From: Serilophus lunatus
Lineage: Eukaryota; Chordata; Aves; Passeriformes; Eurylaimidae
Reading direction: 5' to 3'
Length of the DNA: 64,000 nt
Assembly (NCBI GenBank): GCA_013399895.1
Contig: VXBA01000467.1
Span: forward strand, 62,001-126,000
Shown: positions 39,611 through 51,890 of the stretch, in pieces
How positions within the stretch are numbered: position 1 is the first letter of the stretch
Layout of the letters: each line of letters starts with the position of its first letter
Notes under the pieces: model-generated
Databases searched by the model: none
Told to the model about the DNA's origin: nothing
What the model saw: the letters and a program-made list of their open reading frames with translations, nothing else
Made by a program: the position numbers and the translations under genes

Positions 39611-42600
39611 CTGTTCACCTGCTGCAAACTCTATTCAGTTTTCCGTCACCTTTATTGAACCTGCCCCCTAGACGATAAAAGTGGTCCTAAACCACCACAA
39701 TGTTCACAATGTTCAAGAACTAGGAATGGCTGGACCAAGTTAAATCAAAAGCTCATGCATTGGCCAACAGAAGAATGTCTGATTGTACAGAGGACAAGTA
39801 TGTGGAAATACTTTTCCAGCATACTCTCATGGCAATTTTCAGCCTGGGATTTTCGTCTGGAACATCGTCAATGCAAGAGAATCAATCCTTCCTCATGTAA
39901 CACCCCCATAGAAAAGCATTCTTGAGCATTCCTTTGCTGCCTCTCTTGGTGGCTTAGGATAAAGTGAGAGGAAGAAGACCATTAATGTTCCCTATTAGAG
40001 AACATTAAGGACATCTTTTAAGGTCTTATAAGGTTTTATTCGGTCTTATTCTTTGGCATGCTTTATTAATCCTCAGCTATTATTATAGAAAACTGCTAGA
40101 CATCAAAATTATGAGTGTTTGAGTACTATTTAAATTAAAACTATTGTTCTCATAGCTGGAATGCAGTCTGAAAGAAGCTCTAAGGCAACTACCATCAGTA
40201 TCAGTTTGGCTGCATCTAAGGATGTTTGTCTTGACAATTTTGGCCATCCAGTGGCCCACCTACCCTTTTAGCAAAAGCTCAGGGAGGGATAATGTCAGCA
40301 AAATGAAATTGAGACTAAGAAAATTCTGCTTTGCCACAATCCCTTAAAACCATTTTGGCTCCCCTCATAACAAATCAGTAGTTTCCTCCAGAGCTGCTAA
40401 GCATCTCTCCTCATGCAAGCCTCCAAGTCACAAAGACATCACATCACATTGTCTCTAATACTGCTTTGTGTCTTAAACAAGCTTCAAGATGCTCAAAGAT
40501 AAGACAATTGTTAAGGTCTATCAAATAAGAATTCTTTCTCAAAGAGACAACTTGAATAGCTAGCAAGGAGGTAATAAATAAGCAGATAATAAACCTCCTT
40601 CTTAAGGACAAACAGTTTACAATACACTCTACCTTCTTCTCCCTGTCACAAATACTCTTCTTTAAGAGAGAGGCCATGGGAAAGGAAACAAAGCGGGCAG
40701 GAATACCAACTGGCCTCCATGTTATGGAAATTCAATGAAAGGACACAATAAAATGGGGAGATGCTCCTTGCCTAAATTTATCATATAGTGTTAGGCCCTT
40801 CAAATGAGAAGGGTGAATATCATTGAGACAGATAAAACTTTGTTTTACAGGCTCCATTTCTGAGGTTAAAGCGAGGCTTTATTAAAGTGAATTCAAAGTT
40901 TTGCTTACTTACTATAAACATTTCAAGGATTCACTGTGTCAAACAGCTCCTTATGTTAAATACAAAGTATGACACTGACGTTTTCCATAGTTTATCATTG
41001 ATAGAACTGGAAGTGTAATAGCAGCGAATTTTAACTTTCTGAGCAGACAAAGTAATTTTGATAATGGTGGCCACCAGAGACAGGAAGAAGTCTAAACATT
41101 CTTGATCTTTGGGGTTAGTGGGAATTAGATGAATGTGAAGGGACCACACATGTTCTCTTGGGAGAAGGGTGCTGGCAGCCTTGTGTAAAACACAATCTTT
41201 TTTTGGCTCATACAAAAAGGAACAGGAGAATCAGCTCTAAGAAAGTCACACTTCTGGGCAGATGCAAGTCATCACAGCTGTGCATAACATATGTGGGGAA
41301 TGGTAAGGAAGGGACTGAATAGAAAAAGCAAACAAGGAAAGTGACAGAGCCCTGGAAAGTGGCTTCCTCCTGAAGCAGCAACAGCCTTTAAAAACCACTT
41401 ACCAGGCCAAGTCAGCTCAGGAAACTTTCCCTGCTGCCAGCTGAACTTTCTGGCAGATGAAACAAAGAAGCGAAAATTAACAAAAGGACACTAACAATAA
41501 AAGGACGGGATTTAGTGTAGAATCTCCTGAAATTCAGCCTTTTCTATATCAGCCTGCTCTTGTTAACCTAACTTGAACTCCCCACATGACTACTTGCATC
41601 AGGAAATGGAGCAATTACAAGCAAAGGGCCACTCCTGCTCACTAGGTAAGCATTTTTCCTCTCTGCAGCAATGCTTCCCAGGGTTGGAAATGGGAGACTA
41701 GTTCTGAAAAGTGCACCAAAGTGTTTAATATTCACGAGCAGCTCTAGCACTCAGAAAGTTGTTTGTTGAACAATTTACAGGTGGAGTGGTTTGTTCTGCT
41801 ACCCAAAGAGACAGGATTACAGATATGAAATTCCTGTCATAATGTGTCAGATCTTTCTGGGTATACCCAAAAGGCCTGGATTCACCCATCTGGGCTACAG
41901 CAAGTCTTTGTCAACCTGTATCTATTGATATCAGTCAGGATCACAGAGAAAAAAAAGCCCATCTCTAACTGACTTAACCTTCCCAACAAAAGTAGGTGCA
42001 GTTAATCTATGAAATGAAATTCTACCTTTATACTAGGGCAAATGGCATAACCTACACATACAAATTGTGTATTTAAAGAGATGCAAAAAAGATCCTGAAT
42101 GTGAGTTTCACAACTCCTTAGGTACTACATTATGAACTTGGGTTTCCATTTCATCCCACTATGGTATACCAGCAGGATGCAACCCTTCTTACAGTGAAAT
42201 CAATATTATCTTTGCCATTGATTGTCAAAGGATTGGTTTAGTGTGCTTTCATCTAGAAACCAATCACTGCATCTTACATCACAGATTACCTCAAAGTTAT
42301 CAGCTCTTGCAAAAACAAAACCAAACAAAAAAAACCCCCATATTCAAGCATATGAAAAGCAAAAGCCTTTGAAAATGATACTTTCATATGATGAAAAAAA
42401 CTTGAAGAACTGTGAGCAAATGGATGTGAGAAATGTGGTAAGGGATATAGGTAAGGAGATAAAGAGGAACCTTTGCAATAAACCTGGTCATATACACCAT
42501 CAGCAATAACCCATGTCTGTAGCAGTGTGGATTAGCATCAGACAAAATAATATTAGAGTTTCAGGTTCACCCTTATAACCTGTTCTAGGTGTTTCTGTGA

Positions 42601-43476
42601 ACTTTTCAAACACATAGCAGGCAAAGCATAGAGTTATTTTTCCTGGACTGCATCTGACAAACAAAATATCTATGTATTCAAAGATTGAGCAAATCAATAA
42701 TAATGAAAAAACTAAAAGCATCTTCCATCCTGGTATTCCCTTCCAGAACTTGGATGGTTTCCTGTGCACACTGAGTAGGCTTGCACAGCTCTTATTTACT
42801 GAAGTCAGAAATTCCCACTTACTTTGTATTCAGTATTTTTGTTCCACCACGACAATACAGGAACTGCTATCCAATCGTTCTATAGTTTCAGAACCATATT
42901 ATAATAAATCATATCACATCCAAAGACCTCCATACAAAACTGAGAGTGATGGTTTGGATCCTCTAAACCCTTGAGAGGACTCTGTTGACTTCCCAGCACT
43001 GCTCTTTAAGGGATCATTCCATTCCCTGACGAAGCACTCTGGTTTGATAGACCTGAGACACATCTATGGAGTCTAGCAGAGACTCAATTATGTCATGTCA
43101 CAGTAGACTTAAAAAAACTAAAATAACCCTACTTCAAGAAGGTATTATTTTGGAAATAAATATAAAGTATGAGGGCAGAATCTTGAGCCACCAGGCTTCA
43201 GGTACTGATTCAGCACTGTAAAGATCAAATGAGCACATTGAAGAAAACCTGAGCACCAGGATATCCAGTCAAGTATTTGACCCAAATACAATTTTAAGAA
43301 GTTGTTTAACTCCCTGCAAGTAAACTACATTCCCTAGAAGTGACACACTGTATGCCATCAATCTCATTGTCCAAAAGAGTGATTGCAACAAAGTCATCCA
43401 CCATTTTATTCCAGCACTAATGGTAGTATAGAATCAGTTAAGTATATACTCATAAAATCATCATATGTGCCTTACT

Positions 43477-43509
43477 AAAAAAAAAACAAACAACAACAAC
43501 AAAAAAACA
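43477..43509. repeat. A-rich (CAA)n tract
   Basis: Ten A are followed by CAAACAACAACAAC and seven A. Confidence 0.8.
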
Positions 43510-44106
43510 CCCAACTTTTGAAAGTATTATGTTACAGTGTTCAATATTTTAAAAAGTTTTACAACGCCCCCTTACCTCCGGGTTTGGTGATACACTGACT
43601 GCAAACCAGTTGCTAGTTTCATATAAGGGAAAATAAACCCTCTGTTGCCAGATATTTCCTTAATTCCTCATAATTTGACATTTTCTGGAAGAAATTTCAA
43701 ATCTGACCACAATAGTTAAGGAAAAAACTTGCACTCCAGTATAAACTATACAAATCAGAAAATATATACAACTAAAAAAACAGTCTCGTTACTTCTCGAT
43801 GAGAGATATTTGTTTTCCCTTCCAACATTCTAGCAATGTAAAACCACTGTGTAAGGTAGAAAATAATTTTTCAACTTCAGGAAACATCAATATCAGCTGC
43901 CAAAAGTCTATCCATATAATAAGAACTATTTGCTAAAGCTGAACACCTGCAGTTTTATAGAGGGCCTCAGAGGACAGCTGTAAGTATTCCAGTCTACTGA
44001 TACAGCAGCCAACCAAAACCTGATGGTTTTGTCCGAGAAAACACCACATTTTGCTAGCTAGGCATACAAGTACATGTACATACACAGGCATTTGATTTAG
44101 ACAAGT

Positions 44107-44126
44107 AGACAGACAGATAGACAGAC
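44107..44126. repeat. (AGAC/AGAT)n microsatellite
   Basis: About five imperfect AGAC units are interrupted by one AGAT. Confidence 0.8.
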
Positions 44127-46394
44127 TGAACATGATATAATGCCCTGTATGCAAAAGATCAGGCTAGTGAAGGATGTCTTAGCCAAGTCCTGAAATCAGT
44201 TTTGCAGTCCCAAAATGCTCTTGGAAGAATTCCAGCCTGCTGAAAATACGCATTGTAGCAAACTGTCACACAAATATGTGTGCATTAGTTGGCAATTGAT
44301 TGAATAGTTCATAAAAAAAGATCAATACAAAAGAAAAATCTTCCTCATAATATGCATAAACAATACATCTTTAGCCACTATTTCTGCTGGCTTCCACAAT
44401 CCAAAGTGTGTCCATCATTTCAGGTACGTAAAAGATGCTCTTTTTCTTATTTGATATTCAACTTCATTAGCACCGTTTTATTTAGTCACAACTTCAGTTA
44501 TTTAGTTACAGGCTGTTACTACAGAGGTTATGCTTCTTTAAAGGAAGTTTACTGACAAAATATTCAATCCCTTATATTTAAAAGTCCATGCACACCTTAT
44601 GAACTACCAAACTGCTCTTAAGCGAACTTACATGAATGAGACAAATATGACAGAGCATAACCACAGTTTAAATATGGAGAAGTGGCAAGAAGTAGGACTC
44701 TCTTCTCAGTGCAAGAGTGAAAAAAAAATAATTCCTACTACTCTGCTGTCACCCTCTTTGGCTGGTACAGGTTCTGCCTCAGATCTCAGACTGTTTTAAC
44801 CTTTGCACAAGGAATGTTTTGTACATAACATGGAACATTCATCTTGAGTAACCAACTTGCAAATGACCAACATTTTCAGAAGTGTTATGACAGTGATAAA
44901 GAGATATCCAGATAAAGAAAACATTTATTTCCCCTGAAACCTGTTTGCAGATGGGCTGAAACATCAGACACTGCTTAACCTAGGGCTCTGCTTCTCAGCT
45001 TCTCCACAGAGGCCATGAATACAGGCACATGCAATTCACAACTTTTTTATCCCCTTTCCACTAAGAAAAGAAAAAAAATTATCTTTGAAAATACATTTCT
45101 GAGCACACACAATTGTGCCAGCTGTCAACATGGCTCCATGTCACACAAAATGCATATAAGTATGAATTTCAGAGAAATTGATACTTAGCCTCTAGTAATC
45201 AACCAAGTAGAATCTCCTGCAAAGGGAAGGGTCTGGAAGGCACATATGTGCACACACACAAGAGTTTAAGACAGAAATAAATAAATAAAAGTATTAAACA
45301 CTCAATTATTTCAATAGGTGGTTACCTAACCAGAGCTCACAATCATTCCTGAATTAAAAACAGAAATACTTTCCAATATACATTTATGTAAACAAGACCA
45401 GCTCAGGTCTTAACTCAAGAAGAATGCACCATCTCCCAAACTTAAAGGCTAAAATGAATGCTGTTAATGATTCTGAGAAAAACTCAAATGTACTCCCTTG
45501 CTGACTAGGAAGTTAAAATTCAGTCATTATATGGTCTCAACCAATTCTCCATGGGGCCACTATGCATTTTGTAGGTAATGGAAACATGGGAATGGAGCAA
45601 GAGTTTCAAGGAAAGTGTCAGTAACTGCACACTCTGACAGAACCTCCATATATGATGGGACTTGTCTCCCTCTGAGCCATTGATCACTCTTCAGAAGAGA
45701 CACTGTTAAACTGAGTTGAACCACAAGTTTATCTTCATATTAGAAAAACTGGCTACCCTTTTCCAAAAAACGGGGTATGCCAAACAAGCTAACCTGCTTC
45801 CTCAAGTCACGTTCAATGTATACGGGAGAAGAAAGTCTAAAAACAACTGAGAAACTTGAAAAAATACCCACTGGTACCTATTCTTATTACATCAGATCAA
45901 AATCTGCATACACATCTATATTATTAACTGATACAAAATCACACAACCTAAAGTTCAGAATAACCGTTTTGTGTGAAACCCTTAGTCCTACCAAGGTCAG
46001 TCACTATTGGTTTGCTTTGAGGTGGGCTTGGCTTTGTCTTTTTTAGGCCAAGTTTCCAGTGAGGTTTATTTACTACATGAAAACTGTTGCTCCTTCTTCA
46101 TTCTGATGGAATGTGATGCACATCTCTTGTCCTAAACTCCATCAATAAATGCATTTTATTAAGTCTAAGAAAGATCCACAGAATTTAATGGAAACCATGT
46201 CAGTACGAAAGAGGAATATTGTTTGTGGTGCCAATAAATACTTATATTACCTATTTTATCAGTCACATCAGAACCTCTCTGAGCACTGTAGAAACAGAAA
46301 AATTTCAACAGTCAAGGAAATCAATATGGTCCTTGATGGACATTTTGCCCACTTTTTTATTTCAGGCAAGGAAAGCTATACTACTTCCATATAG

Positions 46395-46570
46395 GAAAAA
46401 AAAAAGAAAGTAAAAAAAAAAAATAAAAACAAAGCCACACCCCATCCACCTCTCCCCTCCCCCCCCCAAAGAAACCAAACAAACAAGAAAAAAATCAAAA
46501 AAAAAAAAAACCAAACCCAAATGCACAATAAAAACCCCCCACCAAACAAACCAAAGTTTCCCACAACAAC
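46395..46570. repeat. Low-complexity A/C-rich block
   Basis: About 175 bp consist almost wholly of A and C, with several A-runs (A9-A13), a C9 run at about 46459-46467 and repeated AAACC/CAAAC words. The G/T-rich complement gives the Phe- and Gly-rich minus-strand open frames at 46362-46574, which are artefacts of composition. Confidence 0.85.
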
Positions 46571-49500
46571 CCATAACCCTTTTTACTCTGTAATTTTAAA
46601 TTGTAAATATTTATAGTTCATAAGCATTCATAATTTCTGTTAGGGCTGACCATTTATTTTCTTCTTCAAAAGCAACAAGCTGTTTCTTGGATTCAGTAAG
46701 TATTCAGTATGATATTATTATGAGCAGAATTAGGAAGAAAACCCCTTAGATTGTGCATATACGAAAGCTGATTGTTACTGAGGCATCTGTGTCTAAAGGA
46801 TTACGTTTAAAAAATTATTTTTAATTATATTAAAGAATTTTTAAAACCTAACATTAATGAAAGATTTCATTCCATAATGCGATCACAACAAAAGCCTGAA
46901 TCTCAGAGTTGACATTCCCACATCAACCCATTGTGCATATTCATTTCAACTAGGTCTTTCTTTCTATGACTTCATAACATAAGTGAACTGAAGGAAAGTG
47001 CTAGGAAAAATTCCTGAAATCAATATAAATCAGTAGTATGTTGTTAAGTTCCATTATTGTAGCAGTAGCGTGGAGATAGCATTCTGAATTAAAAAAAATA
47101 TATATGTTGACTAGTCCACACATTTATTGAATGTTATTGCCTGTAAGTGCTCATTTCTACCAACACTTCTGATTGATTGCTCATCTTTCACATTAGGATT
47201 GGTACTTTACCCAAGCCCTGATACAAAAAGCCTAGAATCTAAAATGGTCTATTAGGTATGGGGCTCTACTTCATCCAAAGCTGGCTCCTGGAGGAGTACA
47301 ATCATTTCTGTTCCAGCTCAAAAATTATAACCTGCCAACCCAAATCTGGCTCCATACATAGTCCAAATATTTCTGCAGTGTTTCTCTAGAACCAGAGCAC
47401 AAGGAAATCCAGTACAACTACTCTCCCGCGCTTCTACATTGCTTCAGGACAGGTTTGTCTCAGCCTACGAGCTCTAGGTCTTCTGCATACTGATCTGCCC
47501 TGGACTCATTTCCCCTTGTTCTGTATTTCATGTTAGACTGGATGCAGGGTCCAGATATGACCTTTACAGACCTGATATGTACATCCTAATAAGACTATTT
47601 ATTGAAGGTAAACATGTTGCAGACCTGCCCTTGGCATTTTTTTTTCAGGAATTGGCTCAAGCAATCCAGTGCTGTACTGCACCTCATAAGTCATCATTTT
47701 GCACTAACCATCAGACGGGTTTTGTACATTTGCTGCCAAAATGACCTGTGCTGGGAGACAATGCAAAGTCTTCACATTGTATTTCTAATGCTACTTGACA
47801 ACAATTAGCACTTCTGAAATATGAGTGCAACTACTTTTACACCTGTATTTAGGCAAACATATTCATATGGTGCTGAAAGAAGGCCTAAGTATCAAGAAGT
47901 CTAGTTTAAAACCACAGTAGATCGAAACATTAGAAAGCATATATAAGGGAAATACTTTTAGCTACAGAATACAGGTATTTCATAACAGAAAACTTAAAAG
48001 ACCATCTCATAGCACCTCATGTAGTAAATCAGGCACAGGTCATATGCATGCAGAAATAAAATGCAGCAAACCTACCCACCAAGGAGGGAAGGTAACACAA
48101 GTGCCTTTACATTTCTCTGTGCTAGCATAGCAATGGCTGGAAGTGATTTGGGGTCTAAGGGTAACTAAGAGGAAACTCAGGGCTCTCATGTCAGCAAAGA
48201 CTGCTGCTCTTCAGAGTGAAAAAGTTTGAGAAATTAATGAATACCAGCACAGCTCTGGCTCTAAGGCAGAAGATGCAGACCTCCAAGATATACTCTGGCT
48301 ATTATTAAGAAATATATATCACCTTAAGATTTGGAGATATTTTTACTGGATTGATTTTACTGATACTTGGGTATCAAAAGCCTCTACACACACCTACAGC
48401 CTGAACGTTGTTTCTTGTGACAAAGTAAAAATATCAGTCAAATCCAATCTTTTCAACTGGAAAATAGGACCTAAATTAATAACACACCTTCTACCTATGG
48501 GAACTTAGTGAAAATTCTGATCCCACTCTGCATGGTGCTCTCTAGAGTCTTCAGTACTGAGACCCTGCTTTGCAGACTGAAGGAGCAATTCATTTCTTAC
48601 TGGACAAAACTACAAGCAGGAGCATTCAGTCATGAACTCTTTGTCCTAAGACAAATAGATTTTAAAACCAACATATGCAGGTGGTGTACCATGAAACAAA
48701 TCACACAACAAGATGCATGCAAAAAATATGCTAATTGCAATTTTGGTCACCAAGAACCAGACACTATATTTTTCTTGAACTATATACAGATCTCTCCTCA
48801 GCAACAGTGGAAGTTCATTGAACAGATGGAAACTGTACATAGTCCAAAATCATTGCAATGTTGCCATTACCATTGTCTCTCAAAACATAATACAGTTTAT
48901 ACGGACATAGAGGCCATATATAAATGCTTTCATTCACCTCTGTAGTTCAGCATAACTTAGTGCCTTGTTCAGCTGCAAAAATGCTTGTTATTCCTGAGTA
49001 CTGTTAAATGGATTGGTTATCATCAGTACTACAGGGAGATAACAATCTACTGCCACAGGGTGCTTGCAATGGGCAACTACACAGTAGTTTACTTAGCCAT
49101 TGCTCAGAATTTTGTAAAAAAAATTGAAGAAAAAGCACTAAAGGTCCATGTAGTTACAAGATAAATACGTCAAACATAAAATACCTATGTATGACCTATT
49201 TTCCAATTTGTTCAGAATTTTATTGAAACTTGAAAAGAGGCATTTCCTGAAAGTATTATAGGAATTGTAAGAAAAAGGTGTGAATTACAAAAATGTGACA
49301 AATTTATCTATTCCAGCTACCAAGAGGTTTTGGATTTTTTAAAATTATCAAATACTGTACTGATATCCACATAATACCCTGGAAAAAAGAACCAAATAAC
49401 ATCTATAGGTGAAGCATCCAACATGCAGAAGTGATCCCCCTAATGATTCCAAACAACCATAATGTTTGCTGACACAGATAACTATTCAAAGTGAAAAGAA

Positions 49501-49953
49501 AATTACTCTATTTGTTCTGTTTCTTCCAGGTACCAAAATAAAGATAATTTTAATACGGTTTGTTTCCTCTTTCATGTGATAGGGAGTTACCACAGACTAC
49601 ATGGGCACTGGCTGTGTAAACACAAATAACATTTAAGCTGTGTAAATATATCAACACAAAAATTATGTCATGTTTTTCTGTTCGGAAAGGCAACCAGCAC
49701 AATATATATCTCACAAGAATCTAACTGCTAACAATTACATATAAAAGAGTGTTTTACATTTGTGATAAAGCCAAGCATAATAAAAAAGTTGCTAATAACC
49801 TTCCTTAGCTGCATATAAATGGGGTTATTTTTGTAAAACCAGAAAGTAAGTGAGGCACCTACTGTATCTATAGCATAGAAAATGTCAGCCCTTATTCAGC
49901 ACTTCTTTGCAGAATTAGTACAACTAAATGATGGCCTCAGGCTAGCCAGAGGG

Positions 49954-49972
49954 AACAAACAAACAAACAAAC
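49954..49972. repeat. (AAAC)4 microsatellite
   Basis: AACAAACAAACAAACAAACC, four to five units. Confidence 0.85.
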
Positions 49973-50164
49973 CCCTCAGTTTCTTTGAATTCTGTAAAAA
50001 CTACCAAAATGAAACATGAAGAAGTTGTGAAAGTTTAGGAAAATTATGGACTTTTCAGACATCTGCAGGATAAGGAACAATCAGATTACAATTATTGGAA
50101 CTCATGCCACTGGAACTAACACTGTGCTTTGAAGACCTTTGTTTTGTCTTTCCATTACAATAAA

Positions 50165-51413
50165 AATGTTTGGACTCAGTTTTCAAAATGCTAACTAACA
50201 CAAACAAGAGGATCTCAAACCTTTGGCTCAGTCCCAGACATTTGACATCACTGGCATAAGAGAAACCTGGTGGGATGAATACTGTGACTGTAATTCCTTG
50301 TTGGTTGGTTTCAGTTGGATTTATGTTATAGGAGTGTGAGAATGTATGGAGCTCACAGTTTGCAATGCCACAGTTGAGAGCCTCTGGGCGAGAATCAAGA
50401 GGCAAACAAGTAATGAAGTGGACGTCATTAGGGAAGTCTACTATAGACCTTCCAGTCAGGAGGATGACACCAAAGAATTATTCTTTGAAGAGACACTTCC
50501 AAGTCAACTGCCCTTGCCCTTATGGAGGACTTCAACTTTCCAGAAATCAACTGGAAGCATCACACAGCTAGTAAAAACCAGGACAGAAGATTCTGAAAAA
50601 ACCTGGATAACAACTTTATCTAACAGGTCCTAAGGGAGCTGACTTGGAAAGAAGCTGTCCTTGGCATGCTGCTAGTCAATAGAGCAGATCTTGTGAGGGA
50701 AGTGGAAATTGGTGGCCATCTGGGCCACAGTGACCACCAGGCAATCAAGTTTAAAATCTCTGTTGACAGGAGGAAAAGTGCCAGCAAACTTCAACTCTGG
50801 ACATGAGGAAAGCAGACTTCAAGCTGCTCAGGAATTAGTAAGTAGGGTAGCAAGTAAGGACCCCTGGGAAAATGGTTTTTTCAGGTGCTAAGGGTCCATC
50901 AGTGTTGGTCAGTTCTCAAATATCACATTCTAAAGGTACAGAAGCAGGTAATTTCCAAATATCAGAAGTCATGCAGGCTATTAATCTTCAGTGCCTGATA
51001 AAATTATGGAGAAGATTATTCTGGGAACTATTGAAAAACACCTGAAAGACAGTACAGTCACTGGTCAAAGCCAGCACAGTTTTATNCACCTGAAAGACAG
51101 TACAGTCACTGGTCACAGCCAGCACAGTTTTATGAGAGGAAAGTCCTGCTTATCAAACCTGATTTACTTTTATGTCAATGTAACCCACCTAGTTGATCAA
51201 AGGAAGCCAGTTGATGTAAACCTTCTGGATTTCAGTAAAGCTTTCCATACTGTCTCTCACAGGATCCTTCGGGACAAAATGCCCAGCATGCAGCAGGATA
51301 AACACATCATAGGGGAGCAACTGGCTCATGGTTTGAGCACAGGAAGTGATAGTGAATGGAGTAACATCAGACTGGTGACCTGTCACTAGTGGAGTTTCAC
51401 AGGGCTCCATCTG
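50165..51413 (+). mobile_element. CR1 LINE, 5' segment (endonuclease and N-terminal reverse transcriptase)
   Basis: This is the left part of one CR1 copy that continues at 52411. Around 50235-50275 it encodes DITGIRETWWDE, the CR1 endonuclease start (DIIGITETWWDE type). EVDVIREVYYRPSSQEDD follows at about 50418-50470, then ELFFEE. At about 50670-50760 it gives LLVNRADLVREVEIGGHLGH and SDHQAIKFKIS, the catalytic SDH end of an apurinic-type endonuclease. After a gap, 50991-51389 carries reverse transcriptase: LLDFSKAFHTVSHRIL, in which the motif A aspartate (FSKAFDTVSH in active copies) is His. Stops and frameshifts separate the blocks. A 47-bp duplication around a single N (51039-51133) interrupts it. 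The 5' limit is approximate. Confidence 0.93.
51039..51133. repeat. 47-bp tandem duplication around a single N
   Basis: The bases 51039-51085 (starting CACCTGAAAGACAGTACAGT) are repeated at 51087-51133 with one difference (CAAAGCC against CACAGCC). A single N at 51086 separates the copies. This is the pattern of two contig ends that overlap but were not merged. Confidence 0.85.
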
Positions 51414-51418
51414 TTATC
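51414..51418. repeat. Target-site duplication TTATC, left copy
   Basis: TTATC ends the left CR1 segment and recurs exactly at 52406-52410, where CR1 sequence resumes. Confidence 0.88.
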
Positions 51419-51484
51419 TTGGTTTGGACACTAGGGGGTGGTACCAAAAACAGGAGACCTAATAGAAAGACAACAGCAGAACCA

Positions 51485-51490
51485 TTTATT
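51485..51490 (-). promoter_or_regulatory. LTR polyadenylation signal AATAAA
   Basis: The plus strand reads TTTATT. The position matches that in the sister LTR (2669-2674). Confidence 0.68.
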
Positions 51491-51880
51491 AACTAGGGGC
51501 TATACGAGGGGTATAACCCACTATTAAGCATAAAGCAGTTACACATTGAAAGACTTGACAATAAAATGCAAGAGGAAAAATCACAAACTATGCTCCTCTG
51601 GGCCGGCTGCTGAGCTGGTGGAGCAAGGGAAGGAAGGAAGGCTGTCCCTTTAATGGTGCTGGTCCCACCCCTAGGACCTGCTGGAAAAGAATCGACAGTG
51701 AAAGGAACCCCCGTGGAAACAAAAGGGGAGAGAAATACCACAACTCCTGTTGCCTCCAGTGGTTCTTTGTTGATTCTGCCTGAGCTTTGGTGATGCAGCA
51801 TGGCAAGGGACTGAGAAGGGGGGGGGCCGTGCCTCTCAGCACTGAAGCAAGCCAAAAAGAGAAAGAACTTCCGTCCCCAG

Positions 51881-51890
51881 CCCTTTTATA
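51881..51890 (-). promoter_or_regulatory. LTR TATA box TATAAAAGGG
   Basis: A near-consensus TATA box on the minus strand sits at the U3/R border. It is better preserved than the CATAAAAGC of the sister LTR. Confidence 0.7.

Larger units (their letters stand above)
38541..39699 (+). mobile_element. GC-rich solo LTR, endogenous retrovirus-like, plus strand
   Basis: The 3' part is a clear LTR: a TATA-like CTTAAAAG (39197-39204), AATAAA (39605-39610) about 400 bp later, then U5 ending GTCCTAAACCACCACA. The same 400-bp spacing and a CCCCCTAG...GTCCTAAAC end occur in the LTRs at 2590-4065 (minus) and, in part, 51419-52405 (minus), so the three are probably related families. The 5' end is less sure: TGTTACATAG at 38541 fits the family's TGTTA start, and GC-rich U3 sequence begins about 35 bp later. 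I found no clean duplication (ACATG before, ATGTT after), so the 5' boundary may be off or the element rearranged. About 38580-39260 is dense in CpG. No retroviral coding sequence adjoins it. The many open frames on both strands (38526-39035, 38573-39013, 39032-39361 and others) reflect composition. Confidence 0.8.
39700..50164. other. AT-rich non-coding DNA with low-complexity tracts
   Basis: This is the longest repeat-poor stretch. I find no exon, retrocopy, tRNA or LTR. Frames such as 42222-42509 plus, 42500-42769 minus, 45777-46046 plus and 48508-48945 plus (145 codons) carry no motif that I know. A somewhat GC-richer patch lies at about 41340-41470. Simple repeats are listed separately. 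Confidence 0.5.

Noticed and set aside
46362..46574. Phe- and Gly-rich minus-strand frames resembling membrane segments
   Set aside because: They are the complement of an A/C-only low-complexity block.
48508..48945. 145-codon plus-strand frame
   Set aside because: It has no recognisable motif, and the overlapping minus frame at 48646-48840 is equally unconvincing.
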